A program made the translations under genes and the position numbers. From Roseimicrobium sp. ORNL1 (GTDB lineage: Bacteria; Verrucomicrobiota; Verrucomicrobiia; Verrucomicrobiales; Verrucomicrobiaceae), in assembly GCF_011044495.1 (NCBI RefSeq), contig NZ_CP049143.1, positions 3,410,001-3,474,000 of the forward strand: a stretch of 64,000 bases of DNA, read 5' to 3'. Below the pieces are notes generated by a model, which saw nothing but the letters and a program-made list of their open reading frames with translations, searched no databases and was not told the DNA's origin. Position 1 is the first letter of the stretch. Every line of letters begins with the position of its first letter. This document shows positions 7,868 through 17,219 of this stretch, one piece after another.

Positions 7868-9937
7868 ATGAAGCTGCGCACAGTTTCATTTATCACCGCC
7901 ACTGCCTGTGGCTTGCTCCGTTGCGGAACCATGCTTTCGGCTGACGTCGCGAGTGAAAAGGAGATCACCAACAGCATTGGCATGAAGCTGGTGCGTATCG
8001 AGCCGGGCACGTTTGTGATGGGCCAGGACGGTCCACCGGCGGATTATCGCATGGTGAAGCATCCTGCGAAGTTTGACGACGCCGACTGGGATGAGAAGCC
8101 GGCGCACCAGGTTACCATCACGGCACCCTTTCACATGGCCACTACGGAGGTGACACTGGGGCAGTACCGGCAGTTCAAGGAGATCTCTGGCAAGGGAGAC
8201 GACAGCGATCCGGTTACCCAGGTGAGCTGGAATGATGCACAATCTTTCTGCAAATGGCTCTCCGAAAAGGAAGGTCGCAACTACCGGCTGCCCACGGAGG
8301 CGGAATGGGAGTACGCCTGCCGCGCGGGTACCAAGACGATCTTCCACACGGGCAACACGCTGCCTGAGGGATTTCAGAAATGGCATCGCGATACCACGGT
8401 GAGAAAGCGCTTCTTCCCTGATGACAAGCTTCCTCCGGACTACCAGGCGGTCTCAGCGACTCCATCCATGAAGGTCGCCCAGACACCGCCGAATCCCTGG
8501 GGCCTCTATGACATGCACGGCAATGTCTCTGAGTGGTGCCTGGACTGGTATGGGCCCTACGAAGCGGGAAGTACAACGGATCCCCTGGGGCGGACGGACG
8601 GTGACTTCCGTGTGATTCGTGGTGGCAGTCATTCCGTGTTCACGCGCTTCCTGCGTTCGGCGAATCGCGCTGGGTGGCTTCCTGAAACGGCTAATGAGAA
8701 GACCGGATTCCGCGTCGTCATGGGGCCACAGCCCGTGGGGAAGTCATTGCCGCCCGCGGCTCCGGCTCGCTACGCGCAGGATGTGAAGCAGGTACTGGTA
8801 AAGATGGTAGTGCCGCCTGCGGATGTGCCGTTCTTCGATGGCCCGAAGCCCTTCGTCATCATCCCGCCAGACAGCGTGGGCCCTTTGTTCTCCACGCACA
8901 ATCACAGTCCCGCCATCGCGGAATGTCCCAATGGTGACCTTCTTGCCATCTGGTATTCTTGCGCGGATGAAGGTGGCGCGGAGCTGAACAACCTCGCAAG
9001 CCGCCTGCGTCTCGGAGCAAAGGAGTGGGAACAGGCGTCCTCCTTCTGGGACGGCATGGATGTGAATGACCATGGCCCGAAGCTGTGGTGGGATGGCGAG
9101 CGCACGCTGTATCACTTCGTGCGCGGACATCGCGAGAATGTCATCCGCACCTCCACGGACAACGGCGTTACCTGGTCGAGGGCGCAGCTGACGCAGCCAG
9201 TTTGTGAATGGGGGAATGCACCCATCCGTACGAAAGAAGGCTACATCCTCATCACCGCAGACACTTCGTCTACCAGCATCAATATCAGCCGTGATGGTGG
9301 CAAGACCTGGACTTTCCCGGAGATTGAGGACAAGAAGAAGCAGGTTCGCACGGGTGGCGGTTCGCGGCATGTGGGCATCCATGCGGGAATCGTGCAGCTC
9401 GCCGATGGCAGGCTCATGACCTTGGGCCGCCAGGATGATCCCAAGCACCAGGCCAACTTTGATGGGAAGACTCCCGCAAGCTACAGCAGCGACTGGGGCA
9501 AGACGTGGACCTATGGCACCATCGACTTCCCCGCGATCAGCAGTGTGCAGCGGCAGGTCTTCATGCGGCTGCGTGAGGGGCCGCTCCTTTTCTGTTCCTT
9601 TACCGATCAGTCACGCGATTGGAAGAATCCAAAGGGGCTCAAGTTCAAGAACAGCACTGGCGGTGAATTCACCGGATACGGCATGTTCGCCGCGCTTTCC
9701 TACGATGATGGCAAGACTTGGCCCGTGCGCCGCCTCATCACCCCGGGAGGACAGAAGCGTTCCGTGAATGCCATCGACAGGAACATGTTCGACCTCAGTG
9801 ATACCACGACCGAATACCTCGGCTACCTCGCTGCCACCCAGACTCGGGACGGTCGTATCCAGCTCATCACGAGCCGGAATCACTATGTGTTTAATCAAGC
9901 ATGGATCGAGGCCCTGCCCGCGGTGCCGGCGAATTGA
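7868..9937 (+). CDS. SUMF1 (FGE-like) domain fused to a BNR/sialidase-like propeller
   Basis: 689 aa with an N-terminal export signal. Residues about 36-290 are a SUMF1/formylglycine-enzyme-like domain: GMKLVRIEPGTFVMG, RLPTEAEWEYACRAGT, NPWGLYDMHGNVSEWC, IRGGSHSVFTRFLRSANRAG, GFRVVMG. The cysteines used by true formylglycine-generating enzyme near the RGGS..R.A.R segment are absent, so this copy is likely structural or ligand-binding. Residues about 320-689 are a sialidase-like propeller with Asp boxes STDNGVTWS, SRDGGKTWT and SSDWGKTWT. The reading frame is open upstream, but the ATG at 7868 gives the signal peptide. The gene starts 38 nt after the preceding BNR gene. Confidence 0.8.
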   Translation: MKLRTVSFITATACGLLRCGTMLSADVASEKEITNSIGMKLVRIEPGTFVMGQDGPPADYRMVKHPAKFDDADWDEKPAHQVTITAPFHMATTEVTLGQYRQFKEISGKGDDSDPVTQVSWNDAQSFCKWLSEKEGRNYRLPTEAEWEYACRAGTKTIFHTGNTLPEGFQKWHRDTTVRKRFFPDDKLPPDYQAVSATPSMKVAQTPPNPWGLYDMHGNVSEWCLDWYGPYEAGSTTDPLGRTDGDFRVIRGGSHSVFTRFLRSANRAGWLPETANEKTGFRVVMGPQPVGKSLPPAAPARYAQDVKQVLVKMVVPPADVPFFDGPKPFVIIPPDSVGPLFSTHNHSPAIAECPNGDLLAIWYSCADEGGAELNNLASRLRLGAKEWEQASSFWDGMDVNDHGPKLWWDGERTLYHFVRGHRENVIRTSTDNGVTWSRAQLTQPVCEWGNAPIRTKEGYILITADTSSTSINISRDGGKTWTFPEIEDKKKQVRTGGGSRHVGIHAGIVQLADGRLMTLGRQDDPKHQANFDGKTPASYSSDWGKTWTYGTIDFPAISSVQRQVFMRLREGPLLFCSFTDQSRDWKNPKGLKFKNSTGGEFTGYGMFAALSYDDGKTWPVRRLITPGGQKRSVNAIDRNMFDLSDTTTEYLGYLAATQTRDGRIQLITSRNHYVFNQAWIEALPAVPAN

Positions 9938-9966
9938 GTGGATCGTGAATTCCTTCTATTGGACTT

Positions 9967-12012
9967 ATGAGACCTCTTCTTCGCTGCTTGTCTCTGCTCT
10001 TGTTCTCGCTAGGTGCGCACGTTTCCTCACCTGCGCAGGAACAGAAACCTCTGCCTGTGATGCTGGATCTTCCTGGTACCGGAGGAGATGAGTCAAAGAT
10101 CGACTACAACACGCTGCCAGTGCTCAGTGGCACGCACTCGGTGGTCTGCGCGCCAGACCCGCAGTGGAAGTTCCAACTGCACAACTACCTCCTGCATCAC
10201 GATGGCAAGTTCTGGTGCATGTGGAGCCACGGTCCCGTGGTGGAGGATGTGCCCACCCAGCATGTGCGCTATGCGACGAGCGAGGATGGCCTGAAGTGGA
10301 GTGAGCCCAAGATGCTGAGCGGCCCACCCGCGGAGGGTCGTGCTTACATTGCGCGTGGCTTCTGGGTGCGTGATGGCGAACTGCTCGCACTCGCTGCCAG
10401 CTACAAGGGAAAGGGGGCCTTCGGCGTGGACAAGGACCTGAAGCTCGTCGCCTTTGTTTACAACAAGGCGGACGACACCTGGAAAGAAAAAGGTGTGCTC
10501 CATGAAAACGCAATCAACAATTTCACACCGCAGAGGATCTTGACAGGGGAGTGGATGATGACCCGTCGCGATGCGCGGTTCAACGTGAGCATGCTCATCG
10601 GCGGCACGAAGGCACTCAATGACTGGCAGGCGTTTCCCGTGGTGGATCGCATGGAAGCCGTGCGCAGCAGCAAGTTCAGTCCGGATGAGCCGGTGTGGTG
10701 GGAGCAGCAGGATGGCACACTCGTCTCCGCCATTCGCGACAACGGGGGCTCCTTGCGACTGTTTCGCTCCGTGTCTCGCGATCATGGGCGCACCTGGAGC
10801 GCACCGGAGAAGACGAACTACCCCAATGCGACAAGCAAGCTTTTCACCCTGCAGACCAGCCGTGGCTTCCGCGTCCTCGTTTCAAATGCCAATCCCAAGA
10901 TTGGCCGTCGTGAGATGCACCTCGCTGTTTCGCAGGATGGTCTGAACTTCACTCGTATGGCCCTGCTGGGCATCCCGCAGGACAAGCCTTCGACACTGCA
11001 GTATCCCCATGTCATCGAGCACGAGGGGAGCCTGTACATTGCCTACTCGCGCACCAAGGCGACAACAGAGTTGCTGAAAGTGTCGCTGGATGAGGTGGAG
11101 CGCCTACTGAAGGGCGAGCTTCCTGAGCGTCAGCCTGCAACTCCCAACGCGACAGCAAAGGTTGCAGATGCCTCAGTAGTGACGGGCACACCGGGACTCG
11201 TCGCGTTTTGGGACTTCCAGGCAGAGGCTGGAGGAGCCCGAACGTCCAAGGGTGGTGCCAGTGCATACTCATTGCAGGAAATGAAGGGCCCGGTCGCACG
11301 GGTGGAGGATGGCGTCTTTGGTCCATACTCCGCACGCATCAAGCGCGGCCAGTGGCTCATGGTGCCGCGTAAGGATGTGGGCGCACTGGATATCCATGGG
11401 AAGGATGCCCAGGTCACGGTAGTGGCGTGGGTGAAGCGAGGGGACAAAAGCTCGTGGCAGGCGATCGGAGGTGTGTGGGATGAGACACGGAAGAAGCGGC
11501 AGTACTGCCTTTTCCTGAATGCGCCGCGCGGCACGAAGGCCGATGAAATGAAGCGGTACCCTCTCGCGAATCGCATTCATGGGCACGTCTCTGCGGTGGG
11601 AGGCCCCACGCCAGGCGAAGAGTATTGCATCACCTACTCCAGTGGAGCCTCAGAGATCCCGCTGAACTCCTGGCAATGCCTCGCCATGAGCTACGATGGC
11701 AGGGCTTCGCGTGTCTTTGTGAACGGGAAGCTCGATTCGCTGGAGCAGTACAATCCCTTTCCATATCCAGATGGCCTCTTTGATGGCGGTGCTGATGGAG
11801 CGGACTTCACCGTTGGCGCCGTGCATCGCGGAGGATCCTGGGGGAATTTTTTTGATGGGCGCATCGGCGGACTTGCCATCTTCAACCGTGCCTTGTCCGA
11901 AGAGGAGTTAGCCAAACTGGCCGCCCTCACACCCAAGGAAAAATCTCCTGCCAAGCCAATGGTCAAGTCAGGTGACCAGTCTGCTGCCGTTGACCGCACC
12001 AAGCGCGAGTGA
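9967..12012 (+). CDS. Secreted BNR-propeller plus C-terminal LamG/concanavalin-like protein
   Basis: 681 aa, signal peptide ending around SSPAQEQ. Residues 40-385 form a sialidase/GH-like propeller with Asp-box variants SEDGLKWSEP, SRDHGRTWSAP and SQDGLNFTRM. Residues about 410-655 form a LamG/ConA-like lectin domain (GLVAFWDFQAEAG, QVTVVAWVKRGD, LNSWQCLAMSYDGRASRVFV, DGRIGGLAIFNRALSEEEL). Glycan binding is expected for the C-terminus; the catalytic identity of the propeller is unknown. It is the fifth gene of the sugar operon, followed 38 nt later by the MFS transporter. Confidence 0.8.
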   Translation: MRPLLRCLSLLLFSLGAHVSSPAQEQKPLPVMLDLPGTGGDESKIDYNTLPVLSGTHSVVCAPDPQWKFQLHNYLLHHDGKFWCMWSHGPVVEDVPTQHVRYATSEDGLKWSEPKMLSGPPAEGRAYIARGFWVRDGELLALAASYKGKGAFGVDKDLKLVAFVYNKADDTWKEKGVLHENAINNFTPQRILTGEWMMTRRDARFNVSMLIGGTKALNDWQAFPVVDRMEAVRSSKFSPDEPVWWEQQDGTLVSAIRDNGGSLRLFRSVSRDHGRTWSAPEKTNYPNATSKLFTLQTSRGFRVLVSNANPKIGRREMHLAVSQDGLNFTRMALLGIPQDKPSTLQYPHVIEHEGSLYIAYSRTKATTELLKVSLDEVERLLKGELPERQPATPNATAKVADASVVTGTPGLVAFWDFQAEAGGARTSKGGASAYSLQEMKGPVARVEDGVFGPYSARIKRGQWLMVPRKDVGALDIHGKDAQVTVVAWVKRGDKSSWQAIGGVWDETRKKRQYCLFLNAPRGTKADEMKRYPLANRIHGHVSAVGGPTPGEEYCITYSSGASEIPLNSWQCLAMSYDGRASRVFVNGKLDSLEQYNPFPYPDGLFDGGADGADFTVGAVHRGGSWGNFFDGRIGGLAIFNRALSEEELAKLAALTPKEKSPAKPMVKSGDQSAAVDRTKRE

Positions 12013-12050
12013 CGAGAATACGCCGCTGATTCCATCACCGCACCTTCCTC

Positions 12051-13349
12051 ATGATTGCCGCTCAGCCTCCTTCGACCCTTCGCTACGCGTGGACCATTGT
12101 CGCGCTCTTGTTTCCTGTCGCTCTGCTGAACTACCTCGATCGGCAGATGATTGCCTCCATGAAGGTGTCCGTGATGAGGGACATTCCCTCAGTGGGCTCG
12201 GAGGAAAATTGGGGCCACATGCTGGCGCAGTTCAAGTGGGTCTATGCCTTCTTCAGCCCCATCGGTGGTTACATCGCAGATCGTTTCAGCAAGCGGTACA
12301 CCATCTGCACAAGTCTCTTTGTATGGTCTGCCATCACCTGGTGGACGGGGCATGCCAAAAGTTTTGAGGAACTCATGTGGGCGCGCTCGTTGATGGGCAT
12401 CAGTGAGGCATTCTATATTCCCGCGGCACTGGCTCTCATTGCAGACTACCACACCACGCTCACCCGCTCGCGCGCCGTGAGTATTCACCAGATGGGTATC
12501 TACTGCGGCGTCATCGTGGGTGGATTCGCGGGTTATGTGGCAGATGCACCCAATCTTGGCTGGCGTTGGGCTTTTGACGTGACCGGCATCGTCGGATTGC
12601 TGTACGCCTTCCCTCTGCTGCTGCTGTTGAGGGACAAGAGCCGCTATGTCGATGCGGATACTATCGGTATGGCGTCCGCATCGGTGCCCGCTTCAAAGGA
12701 GAATGAATTCAAGAAGTTGCTCAAGGCGCTCGGCGTGCTCTTCGGAAACTTCTCCTTCATCCTTCTGGTGTTCTACTTCACCTTGCCTGCCATTGCTGCG
12801 TGGGTGGTGCGCGATTGGATGCCTGCCATCCTGCAGAAGGAATTCAACATCTCCCAAGGCAAGGCAGGCGTTTCCGCAGCACTCTACTGGCAGGCTGCTG
12901 CGCTGGTTTCCGCACTCTTTGCAGGATGGCTGGCGGACAGGTGGATGCGTCGCACTCAGCGCGGTCGCATCTATGTCAGTGCGATCGGCATGGCCTTGAT
13001 TGTTCCCGCGCTCTTCAGCGTGGGGAATGCGCCTTCCATGCATTCCTTTGGTCTGGCCATCTTCGGTCTCATCCTTTTCGGCATTGGCTGGGGCTTCTTT
13101 GACATCAACAACATGCCCATTCTCTCGCAGATCGTGCGGCCGGATCTACGCGCCACGGGCTACGGCATCATGAACTTCGTGAGCATGATGTTTGGCGGCG
13201 TGGCGGACTGGAGTTTCGGCTACATGCGCGACCGCCATGTACCGCTCAATGTCATCTTCACCGCCTTCGCTGCGGTGTGTGTCTTCTCCGCTGTGCTCGT
13301 GCTCCTCATCCGCCCGCGCGATACCGGAGACTCCCATTCTCATCACTGA
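12051..13349 (+). CDS. MFS transporter, anion:cation symporter (hexuronate/sugar-acid) type
   Basis: 432 aa with about 12 hydrophobic helices. The N-terminal helix LNYLDRQMIASMKVSVMRDI carries the N-Y-x-D-R motif of the ACS subfamily (ExuT/GudP/NanT-related). YIADRFSKRY is the MFS loop 2-3 motif. LMGISEAFYIPAALALIADYH is the typical helix 4 with the conserved R-x-x-x-G-x-x-E element. It should import the monosaccharide or sugar acid released by the upstream secreted proteins, across the inner membrane with protons. It is followed 6 nt later by the lyase gene, so the two are almost certainly co-transcribed. Confidence 0.85.
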   Translation: MIAAQPPSTLRYAWTIVALLFPVALLNYLDRQMIASMKVSVMRDIPSVGSEENWGHMLAQFKWVYAFFSPIGGYIADRFSKRYTICTSLFVWSAITWWTGHAKSFEELMWARSLMGISEAFYIPAALALIADYHTTLTRSRAVSIHQMGIYCGVIVGGFAGYVADAPNLGWRWAFDVTGIVGLLYAFPLLLLLRDKSRYVDADTIGMASASVPASKENEFKKLLKALGVLFGNFSFILLVFYFTLPAIAAWVVRDWMPAILQKEFNISQGKAGVSAALYWQAAALVSALFAGWLADRWMRRTQRGRIYVSAIGMALIVPALFSVGNAPSMHSFGLAIFGLILFGIGWGFFDINNMPILSQIVRPDLRATGYGIMNFVSMMFGGVADWSFGYMRDRHVPLNVIFTAFAAVCVFSAVLVLLIRPRDTGDSHSHH

Positions 13350-13355
13350 CCCTTC

Positions 13356-14312
13356 ATGACCCAAGCAGCCTCGCCCGCCTACCGCGGCATCATCCCGCCC
13401 ATCATCACGCCACTCAAAGATCGCGATACGCTGGATGTCGCCGGACTGGAGGGGCTCGTCGAGCACATGCTGGGTGGGGGGGTGCATGGCATCTTTGCCC
13501 TGGGTACCACGGGTGAGGCGCCCAGCCTGAGCTACCGGCTGCGCCGGGAGATGGTGGAGCGCACGTGCCAGCTGGTGGGCGGACGTGTGCCGGTGCTGGT
13601 GGGCATCACTGATACTTCGTTTGTAGAGAGCGTGGAGCTGGCCCGCTTCTCCGCGGAGCATGGCGCGAAGGCGGTCGTGCTCTCTGCGCCCTACTACTTC
13701 CCCGTGGGGCAGCCGGAACTCGTGGAGTATGTGGAAGACCTCGTGCCGGAATTGCCACTCCCTGTCTTCCTCTACAACATGCCGAGCCACACGAAGGTAA
13801 CATTTGAGCTGGATACCGTGCGCCGGGCCATGCAGCTCCCAGGTGTGGTGGGGCTCAAGGATAGCTCGGGCAATATGGTGTATTATCACCAGTTGGTCCG
13901 TGAACTCGCTCAACGTCCGGATTGGAGCCTGCTGGTGGGGCCGGAGGAACTGCTGGGCGAAAGCGTGCTGCTCGGTGGCCATGGCGGCATCTGCGGGGGC
14001 GCGAATCTCTGCCCGCGTCTGTATGTGGAGCTCTATGAGGCCGCGGTGAAGAATGATGTGCATCGCGTGATGGAACTGCACGCACAGGTCATGCGCATCT
14101 CTGGCACCATCTACAAGGTGGGTCGCTATGGCTCAGCATTCATCAAGAGCGTGAAGTGCGCCCTGAGCGTGCTGGGCATCTGCGATGATTTCCTTGCCGA
14201 GCCCTTCCACCGCTTCCGTGAGCAGGAGCGCGAGCGCGTGGGGGGCTTCCTCACTGAGTTCGGCATCACTCGCGATCATGCCTGGCCCGCTGCGGCGAAT
14301 CTCTCCGCCTGA
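13356..14312 (+). CDS. DHDPS/N-acetylneuraminate-lyase family aldolase
   Basis: 318 aa, complete (beta/alpha)8 barrel of the pyruvate-dependent class I aldolase family. GTTGE is at 50-54, the Tyr of Y-N-M-P is at 140, and the Schiff-base lysine is in VGLKDSSGN (Lys168). The residues after YNMP (SHTK) lack the arginine used by true dihydrodipicolinate synthase for its substrate carboxylate, so a role in lysine synthesis is unlikely. A catabolic lyase for a 2-keto-3-deoxy sugar acid or sialic acid is better supported by context (sialidase-like proteins, MFS carrier, isomerase). The exact substrate cannot be read from the sequence. Confidence 0.82.
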   Translation: MTQAASPAYRGIIPPIITPLKDRDTLDVAGLEGLVEHMLGGGVHGIFALGTTGEAPSLSYRLRREMVERTCQLVGGRVPVLVGITDTSFVESVELARFSAEHGAKAVVLSAPYYFPVGQPELVEYVEDLVPELPLPVFLYNMPSHTKVTFELDTVRRAMQLPGVVGLKDSSGNMVYYHQLVRELAQRPDWSLLVGPEELLGESVLLGGHGGICGGANLCPRLYVELYEAAVKNDVHRVMELHAQVMRISGTIYKVGRYGSAFIKSVKCALSVLGICDDFLAEPFHRFREQERERVGGFLTEFGITRDHAWPAAANLSA

Positions 14313-14367
14313 CTCCATCCTATCTTTTGGTTTTTTACAGTCTCCCATCTTCCACCCTTCCTCTGCC

Positions 14368-16014
14368 ATGAAGAAAGCCAGCCAAAAAAATTCCACTGCT
14401 TCGTCCCGCCCTGCGGTGCAACTCATTGCCAGCGGTGACCTCCGTCTCTCGGCGAATCAGACCTGCTGGCCCGCACAGCACGCGATGGAGACAGCACTGG
14501 GAGAAGCGCTCGCGGCGGAGGGATTCGATCTTGTGCGCTCGCACCCTTACAAGGAAGACGAGAAGCACGGCTTCATCGCCAGCCAGCGTGAAGGGATTGA
14601 AGTCTTCCGCAGCATCGATCCAGACGCGCCGCTCATTGTGGCGGAGGCGGTGTGGCAATACTCGCACCATGTGCTGGCGGGGCTTACCACGCATCGTGGA
14701 CCCATTCTCACAGTCGCAAACTGGTCCGGGCAGTGGCCCGGGCTGGTGGGCATGCTGAATCTCAATGGTTCTCTCACCAAGGCCGGCGTGCGCTACTCCA
14801 CGCTGTGGAGCCTTGACTTCACGGATACCTTCTTCAAAAGCAAACTGCGTCAGTGGTTGAAGACGGGCAAGATTACTCATGATCTCAGCCACGTGCAGAA
14901 GCTGGAGAAGGTGAAGGTTCCCGCACAGGCCGCGAAGCTTGGAGCGCAACTTGGGGAGGAATTGCGCTCGCAGAAGGCCATTCTCGGCATCTTCGATGAA
15001 GGCTGCATGGGCATGTTCAATGCCATCATCCCCGATCACGCCCTGCATGCATGTGGCGTCTTCAAGGAGCGCCTCAGCCAATCATCGCTCTTCTATGAAA
15101 CCCTGCAGACGCCCGATGACGAGGCGCATGCCGTGCTCGCGTGGTTGGAGAAGAAGGGCATGAAGTTCCACTTCGGCAAGAATCACGCCACCGAGCTCAC
15201 GCGTGAGCAGGTGCTGCTGCAGTGCAAGATGTACGTCGCCGCCCTGCGCATCGCGGATGATTTCGGCTGTGACTCCATCGGCATCCAGTACCAGCAGGGT
15301 CTCAAGGATCTGCTGCCCGCAAGCGACCTTGTGGAAGGCACGCTGAACAATTCCGACCGTCCACCGGTGACAAGCCGAGATGGCAGCCATGTGCTCTACA
15401 AAGGTGAACCACTTGTCCATTTCAACGAAGTGGATGAATGCGCCGGTCTCGATGGTCTCATGACCTGCCGCGTGCATCAGGCGCTGGGGCAGCCCGTGGA
15501 GTCCACCCTGCATGACGTGCGCTGGGGCGAGCAATATGGTGACGACTACGTGTGGGTGCTGCTCATCAGCGGAGCCGCGCCGCCCGCGCATTTCATCAAG
15601 GGATGGAAAGGCGCCGACGGCCACCGTCAGCCTGCGATGTATTTTCCGAATGGCGGCAGCACCTTGCGAGGTGTTTCGAAGCCGGGTGAGATCGTCTGGT
15701 CACGTATCTATGTGGAGAACGAAGCGCTGCACATGGACATTGGCCGTGGGGGAGTGGTGGAGCTACCCAAGGCGGAAACGGAACGTCGCTGGCAGGCCAC
15801 CACACCTCAGTGGCCCATCATGCATGCCGTGACGTACGGCGTGAGCCGGGATCAACTCATGGCCAAGCACCAGGCGAATCATATCCAGGTCGCGTATGCG
15901 AATGATGGAAAGGCCGCAGACAACTGCCTTTTCACGAAGGCGGCCTTTGCGCGTGAGTTGGGCATCAAGGTGAACGTGTGCGGCACACGGACGCGGACGA
16001 AGGGGTGGGGGTGA
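14368..16014 (+). CDS. L-fucose/arabinose isomerase-like protein
   Basis: 548 aa. The arrangement matches fucose-isomerase-like proteins. An N-terminal domain has [10 protein letters not shown], then [15 protein letters not shown] metal-site element [15 protein letters not shown] follows, with Glu211 as likely ligand, then [15 protein letters not shown] and a C-terminal domain ending [13 protein letters not shown]. FucI enzymes interconvert aldoses and ketoses with Mn. The ATG at 14368 was chosen because the longer open frame overlaps the end of the lyase gene. It is the last gene of the operon; the four-hairpin repeat begins 10 nt after the stop. Pairing with a 2-keto-3-deoxy-type aldolase suggests one catabolic route, but substrate is unknown. 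Confidence 0.75.
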   Translation: MKKASQKNSTASSRPAVQLIASGDLRLSANQTCWPAQHAMETALGEALAAEGFDLVRSHPYKEDEKHGFIASQREGIEVFRSIDPDAPLIVAEAVWQYSHHVLAGLTTHRGPILTVANWSGQWPGLVGMLNLNGSLTKAGVRYSTLWSLDFTDTFFKSKLRQWLKTGKITHDLSHVQKLEKVKVPAQAAKLGAQLGEELRSQKAILGIFDEGCMGMFNAIIPDHALHACGVFKERLSQSSLFYETLQTPDDEAHAVLAWLEKKGMKFHFGKNHATELTREQVLLQCKMYVAALRIADDFGCDSIGIQYQQGLKDLLPASDLVEGTLNNSDRPPVTSRDGSHVLYKGEPLVHFNEVDECAGLDGLMTCRVHQALGQPVESTLHDVRWGEQYGDDYVWVLLISGAAPPAHFIKGWKGADGHRQPAMYFPNGGSTLRGVSKPGEIVWSRIYVENEALHMDIGRGGVVELPKAETERRWQATTPQWPIMHAVTYGVSRDQLMAKHQANHIQVAYANDGKAADNCLFTKAAFARELGIKVNVCGTRTRTKGWG

Positions 16015-16024
16015 AGCGCAAGAC

Positions 16025-16148
16025 GGAGGTTGGGCTTTCCAGCCCGACAGTGGGCGTTAGGGCTTCTGCCCTGACGGTGGTGAATGGTGACATTGCTGTC
16101 GGGCCGGAAGGCCCAACGCCCACTGTCAGGCCAGAAGGCCTAACCTCC
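16025..16148. repeat. Four-hairpin REPIN-like dispersed element, copy A
   Basis: 124 bp bounded by GGAG and CTCC. It holds four 20-nt imperfect palindromes at 16029-16048, 16056-16075, 16098-16117 and 16125-16144; the first two are forward and the last two inverted. The second unit reads GTTAGGGCTTCTGCCCTGAC. Units in each pair are separated by exactly 7 nt (AGTGGGC and its complement GCCCACT). The central gap is 22 nt. A second copy with different stem sequences but the same architecture is at 23982-24108. The outer GGAG tetranucleotide is the hallmark of REP sequences recognised by RAYT transposases. The element supplies the stop codon of the GNAT gene. Confidence 0.85.
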
Positions 16149-16709
16149 ACTCAGCTCGTCGCGTATTGAGTTCAGCCGCAACTCAAGAATATCCTCCTCG
16201 CCATCGATCTCATCGATGTGGGATGCGATCTTCACGAACCCAAGCTGCGCAGCGAGTGCCTGTGAAGCCACGTTGTCTGGCCGGATGGTCATGATGAATT
16301 CGGTGACACCGTGGTTGTCAGTGGCCCAGTGCATCATGGCTTTCGCTGCCTCACGAGCATAGCCTTTGCGACGATATTCCGGGAACACCCCAAACCCAAA
16401 CTCCACGGCCTCCGGCGAGTAGGGTTGCAGGTATTCCGGAGCCGGAGCGGTGTGAAAGCCGATGTCACCTACCATGGCGCGAGTTTCACGGTCGACCATG
16501 GCTCGCATAAGCCAGGGCAGTAGACTAGGATCCGCCTCCAACTGGCCGATCCTCAGGTCCAGGACATAGCGGTAGTCGGGCTCCGGCCACTCCGGCGGCA
16601 CCGTGGCACCCAGGATCCACGAGCACGTATCGGTGTCATGCGCCAGCGAGGCCCGCATGAAATCCAGTGTTAAAGGAACAAGATCGAGCCTGGATGAAGT
16701 GATGAGCAT
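16140..16709 (-). CDS. GNAT acetyltransferase, RimJ/RimL type
   Basis: 189 aa. Starts LITSSRLDLVPLTLDF, the usual opening of RimJ-type acetyltransferases. The acetyl-CoA loop is seen in FGVFPEYRRKGYAREAAKAM (R-x-x-G-x-A motif), followed by IRPDNVASQALAAQLGFVKI. The family acetylates protein N-termini or small amines; the substrate here is unknown. The start is the ATG at 16709; a TTG directly before it is less likely. The terminal TAG lies inside the last unit of repeat copy A, so the final two or three residues (SGG) are encoded by the repeat and the native end may have been replaced. Confidence 0.85.
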   Translation of the reverse strand: MLITSSRLDLVPLTLDFMRASLAHDTDTCSWILGATVPPEWPEPDYRYVLDLRIGQLEADPSLLPWLMRAMVDRETRAMVGDIGFHTAPAPEYLQPYSPEAVEFGFGVFPEYRRKGYAREAAKAMMHWATDNHGVTEFIMTIRPDNVASQALAAQLGFVKIASHIDEIDGEEDILELRLNSIRDELSGG

Positions 16710-16834
16710 CAACGGTTAACTACGAATGTCACGGCGAAACAGGAGCGTCAATGAGGGATACTCCTTGCAGTTAAAAGATAAGTCTTGCCTCTGTGGAACG
16801 TATCATGGCAAGATAGTAACAACCTGCTATTACC

Positions 16835-17170
16835 ATGAACTCGACTTCCTCAACTGTGGAGGGCGCGGGACTGGTGCCTGGGCTGCCCGCTTTTCTAGAC
16901 GGCTACCCTGACGGCACTCGGAGATTGCTTGAAGCCAAGGTCTTTCAACCTGTTGCACATGCGCCTATTTTTAAGGCGTTTTGCCGGGTGGCCGGACCTG
17001 CCATGGACTGGTTGAAGCATCCAACGAACACGGCCATCGCCATCGCCTGCGTTCTCGCAGCGCCGCTCATCGGGCTGATGATACTGCCGCTGTTTCTGAT
17101 CCTTCTCCCAGCCGCGTTCGTTCTCGGCTTTATAGGGATCGCCGCCGCCTCCATCAACACGAACAACTGA
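16835..17170 (+). CDS. Small membrane protein of unknown function, 111 aa
   Basis: Residues about 66-105 are strongly hydrophobic (AIAIACVLAAPLIGLMILPL and on to FVLGFIGIAAASI), predicting two closely spaced membrane helices. The N-terminal half (EAKVFQPVAHAPIFKAFCRV) is amphipathic. No family recognised. The frame has codon use compatible with the neighbours and no competing gene. It stands alone between GNAT and the ABC exporter, with no clear ribosome site. Confidence 0.45.
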   Translation: MNSTSSTVEGAGLVPGLPAFLDGYPDGTRRLLEAKVFQPVAHAPIFKAFCRVAGPAMDWLKHPTNTAIAIACVLAAPLIGLMILPLFLILLPAAFVLGFIGIAAASINTNN

Positions 17171-17219
17171 CCCGACGCAGACGCGTCCTGTCGCTCTCAA
17201 GTGTTGCTCGCTCGCTCGA

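Noticed and set aside
13356-14312. Dihydrodipicolinate synthase (dapA)
   Set aside because: The arginine that follows the Y-N-x-P motif in true DapA is missing (YNMPSHTK), and the gene sits in a sugar operon.
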